Assembly: GCA_029563035.1 (NCBI GenBank)
Contig: JAKQTP010000138.1
Coordinates: 248,001 to 312,000, forward strand
Length of the DNA: 64,000 bases
Direction of reading: 5' to 3'
DNA from: an archaeon
Lineage (GTDB): Archaea > Iainarchaeota > Iainarchaeia > CSSED10-239
A program made the translations under genes and the position numbers. The notes under the pieces are model-generated. The model was given only the letters and a program-made list of their open reading frames with translations. It searched no databases and was not told the DNA's origin. This document shows, in pieces, positions 61,601-64,000 of the stretch; the stretch's first letter is position 1; each line of letters starts with the position of its first letter.

Positions 61601-61848
61601 TTGGTTCTATTATTAAAGAAGAATTAACAATCAAGACAAAAAATCCAAATAAGCTAAAAGAGCTTTTAGATCTAGAGATGGCCAGAAAAGACTTTAAAAG
61701 ATCAGACTCTAATATTACAATAGATAATAAAACAAAGACTTTAAAGATAACAATCTTTGCAAAAGACATAACTGCTTACAAGGCAACAATAAACAATTAC
61801 ATTAATCTGTTAGAATTGATTAAAAAAACATATGAGGTGGATTTATGA
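61597..61848 (+). CDS. pcc1: KEOPS complex subunit Pcc1
   Basis: 83 residues with an alpha/beta layout and text (LTIKTKNPNKLKELLDLE..., LKITIFAKDITAYKATINNYINLLE) of Pcc1, a dimerising subunit of the complex that makes t6A in tRNA. Overlaps both neighbours by 4 bp. Position supports it. Confidence 0.82.
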   Translation: MIGSIIKEELTIKTKNPNKLKELLDLEMARKDFKRSDSNITIDNKTKTLKITIFAKDITAYKATINNYINLLELIKKTYEVDL

Positions 61849-62180
61849 GTGATAATGTAAATTTGTATAGACAGCAATTGATGTTTTTAACACAACAAAA
61901 GCAACAATTACAATTTCAAAAGAGCGTTTTAGAAAACACAATAAAAGAATTAGAAAAGACAAAAGAGAAGAAGGTCTATAAAGGCGTTGGGAATGTTTTT
62001 ATCTTATCTGACAAAGAAGATGTTTTAAAGGACACAAAGGACCTTAAAGAAACAACTGATTTAAGAATAAAAAACATTCAAAAGCAAGAAGATGTAATTT
62101 TAAAAAAGATAAATGATAAGACCAAAGCAGAAAGTAAAGACAAACCAGAAGAAAAAGGCAAAATGAGCGGAGTACAATAA
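61845..62180 (+). CDS. pfdB: Prefoldin beta subunit
   Basis: 111 residues, two helices joined by a short beta turn: LYRQQLMFLTQQKQQLQFQKSVLENTIKELEK, then KVYKGVGNVFI, then a second coiled coil. Part of the hexameric chaperone that passes unfolded proteins to the thermosome. Last gene of the superoperon. Confidence 0.88.
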   Translation: MSDNVNLYRQQLMFLTQQKQQLQFQKSVLENTIKELEKTKEKKVYKGVGNVFILSDKEDVLKDTKDLKETTDLRIKNIQKQEDVILKKINDKTKAESKDKPEEKGKMSGVQ

Positions 62181-62223
62181 ATACTTCGTTTTTTCTTATT
62201 TTTTTAAAATCTTTAATTTATTT

Positions 62224-63849
62224 TTAACTAAACTCATTTTGTTTATCTGTATAAAACACAGCTAACTTATCATATATACAACTTACGATTGTTGTGCATT
62301 TGTTGTCTGAGATATATCTTGTATTTTGGTATTTGTTAGATGTGTCTTCTTTTATTATTGAGTCAGTATCATTAATATTGTCTGGTGTTGGCGAAATTGT
62401 ATTAGGAAATAAATCTTCTGCCTTTTTATATTTTTTCTCTTCTTTGACCTCATCTAATAATTTGTTAAGTTCTTTTCCAGGAATTGTGACCATCTCTCCA
62501 GAAAATCCGTAAATTGGTTGTTTTTCTATATTTAGTGCCGGATCATTTATCCAAGCCCTCATAAATGTTTTGTCTCCCCAATTATCACTCCAATTATTTT
62601 TTAATATCCAATATTCTCTTCCCGAATTTTCTTCAACACCCCATCCTGATATAATCCAACAATGATAAGATTTTTCTTTATTATCATCTGTTTTTTGTTC
62701 CCAAACACCTTCTTGATATTTTCTTATAGATTCAAAAAAAGGCGCTCTTACTACTAATGGAGAAACTTCTAATGCTTCTTTGATTAATCTTATTGTTGTT
62801 GCGCTATCTTTAGAATTATCTATTTTAAAATAGTTTTCCACAAATATTTTTTCAAAATCATCATTTCTTTTAAGTGTGGTAAATTTATTGTTTTTTTTAT
62901 CTCCTCTATCTGCGCAAAATTCTTTTGTAAGTATTGTTTTTCTTCTCTCTTCCCAATTGTCTTTAAAATCTTTTTGTTTTAAATAAATTTCATCAAATAT
63001 TCTTAAGTCCATTCCTGTTACTGCAAAATCAGGATTTTCAGGGTCAATTTTTACAATTTCGCAAGCATCATAGTGGACACAAGGCAATTGCTCATTTTTC
63101 GGTATACCAAAAGGCACTTCTCCTGCAGCAATGCTATATTGTGTTCTTGTCATTAGATGTTTTGATTCTAATTTTTTTGAATTTTTATAAAATTGGTCTG
63201 CAATATCAATCTCATTTTTAATTTTATTTTTTAAATTTTCATTTCTGGTTTCTATATTATCATTTTTTCCATTGAGTGTTACTGAATTAATATAATATAA
63301 AGTATATCTCCCAGTACACCCTGAAAAATCTGTATAAGATGTTAAATATTGTCTAGATAAACTTATTTTTGGTTCTAATTCATATTTTTTATTAAAATAC
63401 GCTTCTAATGCAGCAACAGTAGACATTATCGCACAACGCCTACACTCTTGGCGATGCCCTGGTGTGTAATAATCTTCCCAAGATATTTTATTTTTTAGTT
63501 TTAATTCCTTTTTTTCACTTTTTATATTTATTATATTATTTATATTATTTGCTCCCACTAACCCTGTTAATTTATTTTTTGTGTTTGTTTCTTTTACTTT
63601 GTTATCTGTTATGTCTTCAACAACCATAAGTTTTTCAAAATTATCTTTTGTTTCATCATTAAACAGATTTTCTGGTGGAATTTCAATACTTAATTCATAT
63701 TCAAGTTCTTCATCACTTATCGCATTTAATGCCATGTTCCACATTTCTTCTTCTTTTTGCTTTTTAGAATACATAAAAATAAGGACAAATACACAGATTA
63801 TAATAAAAGTAATGATTACAGCAATTATTGTGTTTCTCTTTCTGCTCAT
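62224..63849 (-). CDS. Membrane-anchored papain-like cysteine protease
   Basis: 541 residues. N-terminal membrane helix (about 6-27), a charged linker, then a peptidase C1-like domain. The catalytic triad can be matched: oxyanion Q134, C139 in QECRRCAIM, H396 in YHCWIISGWG, and N418 in YWILKNNWSDNWGD. The usual Trp after the active-site Cys is Ala. Two large insertions separate the Cys and His parts (about 180-350). Probably faces outside the cell, and could act on surface or host/partner proteins; that is inference. Confidence 0.82.
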   Translation of the reverse strand: MSRKRNTIIAVIITFIIICVFVLIFMYSKKQKEEEMWNMALNAISDEELEYELSIEIPPENLFNDETKDNFEKLMVVEDITDNKVKETNTKNKLTGLVGANNINNIINIKSEKKELKLKNKISWEDYYTPGHRQECRRCAIMSTVAALEAYFNKKYELEPKISLSRQYLTSYTDFSGCTGRYTLYYINSVTLNGKNDNIETRNENLKNKIKNEIDIADQFYKNSKKLESKHLMTRTQYSIAAGEVPFGIPKNEQLPCVHYDACEIVKIDPENPDFAVTGMDLRIFDEIYLKQKDFKDNWEERRKTILTKEFCADRGDKKNNKFTTLKRNDDFEKIFVENYFKIDNSKDSATTIRLIKEALEVSPLVVRAPFFESIRKYQEGVWEQKTDDNKEKSYHCWIISGWGVEENSGREYWILKNNWSDNWGDKTFMRAWINDPALNIEKQPIYGFSGEMVTIPGKELNKLLDEVKEEKKYKKAEDLFPNTISPTPDNINDTDSIIKEDTSNKYQNTRYISDNKCTTIVSCIYDKLAVFYTDKQNEFS

Positions 63850-64000
63850 TTTTTTCTTCTTATATATTATATAAATATAATATTACCATAGGTTTTAATA
63901 CCTTTTTCAAATATAGCAATTTAACAGCAGAAAGAACCAAGTACATATGTGTAATTCTTGTAGATAAAGAAATAGCCAAAAACAAAATCATTTAAGATAG
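63850..64000. other. Upstream region of the protease gene, window end
   Basis: AT-rich with TATA-like sequences on the minus strand near 63858-63885 that would serve the protease gene. No gene is seen in the last 150 bp. Confidence 0.5.

Overview
The window is a contiguous piece of an AT-rich archaeal chromosome. The archaeal assignment is secure: aEF-1A, aIF1A, aIF2-beta, MCM, RPA, RadA, topoisomerase VI A and B, Mre11, endonuclease Q, RIO1 kinase, the exosome/proteasome gene string, RNase P proteins, Rpo12, Pcc1, prefoldin and Taw1 are all present. Many small orphan proteins, very tight gene packing, several stripped-down enzymes and an S-layer gene of the Woesearchaeota/Pacearchaeota style point to a DPANN archaeon; that lineage call is inference. 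Translation starts use GGAGG-like or GGTGAT-like Shine-Dalgarno sequences, including some GTG and TTG starts.

Layout. 1-6.5 kb: translation and RNA-repair genes (EF-1A, uS10, RtcB), PRPP synthetase, three small unknowns, endonuclease Q. 6.5-21.4 kb: a cell-surface and secretion island with three related signal-peptide proteins, an S-layer-like protein, a 1056-residue anchored Ig-repeat protein and a secretion-type ATPase; an orphan AmrS-type radical SAM enzyme and small regulators or membrane proteins lie between them. 21.6-27.9 kb: a MazEF-like module, a 59-residue ORF, RPA, an unknown 326-residue protein, MCM and a presenilin-type protease. 28.4-32.4 kb: a CYTH-VIT1 fusion, then aIF2-beta, DUF424, an unknown, aIF1A, RIO1 and a KH protein. 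32.4-34.6 kb: an ArsR-IscS-IscU-redox protein operon. 34.6-41.8 kb: acyl-CoA synthetase alpha subunit, pyruvate:ferredoxin oxidoreductase (four subunits), acetate kinase, nucleobase permease. 42-46.3 kb: topoisomerase VI and Mre11. 46.4-54.3 kb: tRNA-Cys, a truncated PEP-synthase-like protein, RadA with a decayed toxin-antitoxin pair, a minimal [FeFe]-hydrogenase-like protein, Taw1, and a membrane protein with DsbA halves in swapped order. 54.4-62.2 kb: tRNA-Arg and argS running into the RNase P/proteasome/exosome superoperon. The window ends with a membrane-anchored papain-like protease.

How the genes fit together. Pyruvate oxidation by POR would yield acetyl-CoA and reduced ferredoxin. An ADP-forming acyl-CoA synthetase could then make ATP and acetate, and the minimal hydrogenase-like protein could dispose of or sense electrons. 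The Isc operon supplies Fe-S clusters to POR, the radical SAM enzymes and the hydrogenase-like protein.

The most interesting signal is a 33-bp GC-rich element occurring three times in this AT-rich window. Each copy lies just upstream of a likely TATA box, ahead of a toxin-antitoxin pair, the RPA operon and radA. This is what a DNA-damage or replication-stress regulon would look like. A second shared promoter element links the three small secreted-protein genes to mcm. Other candidates for new biology are the CYTH-VIT1 fusion, the apparently circularly permuted DsbA domain, the hydrogenase-like protein without its proton-transfer cysteine, and an ArsR regulator with a cysteine tail leading the Isc operon.
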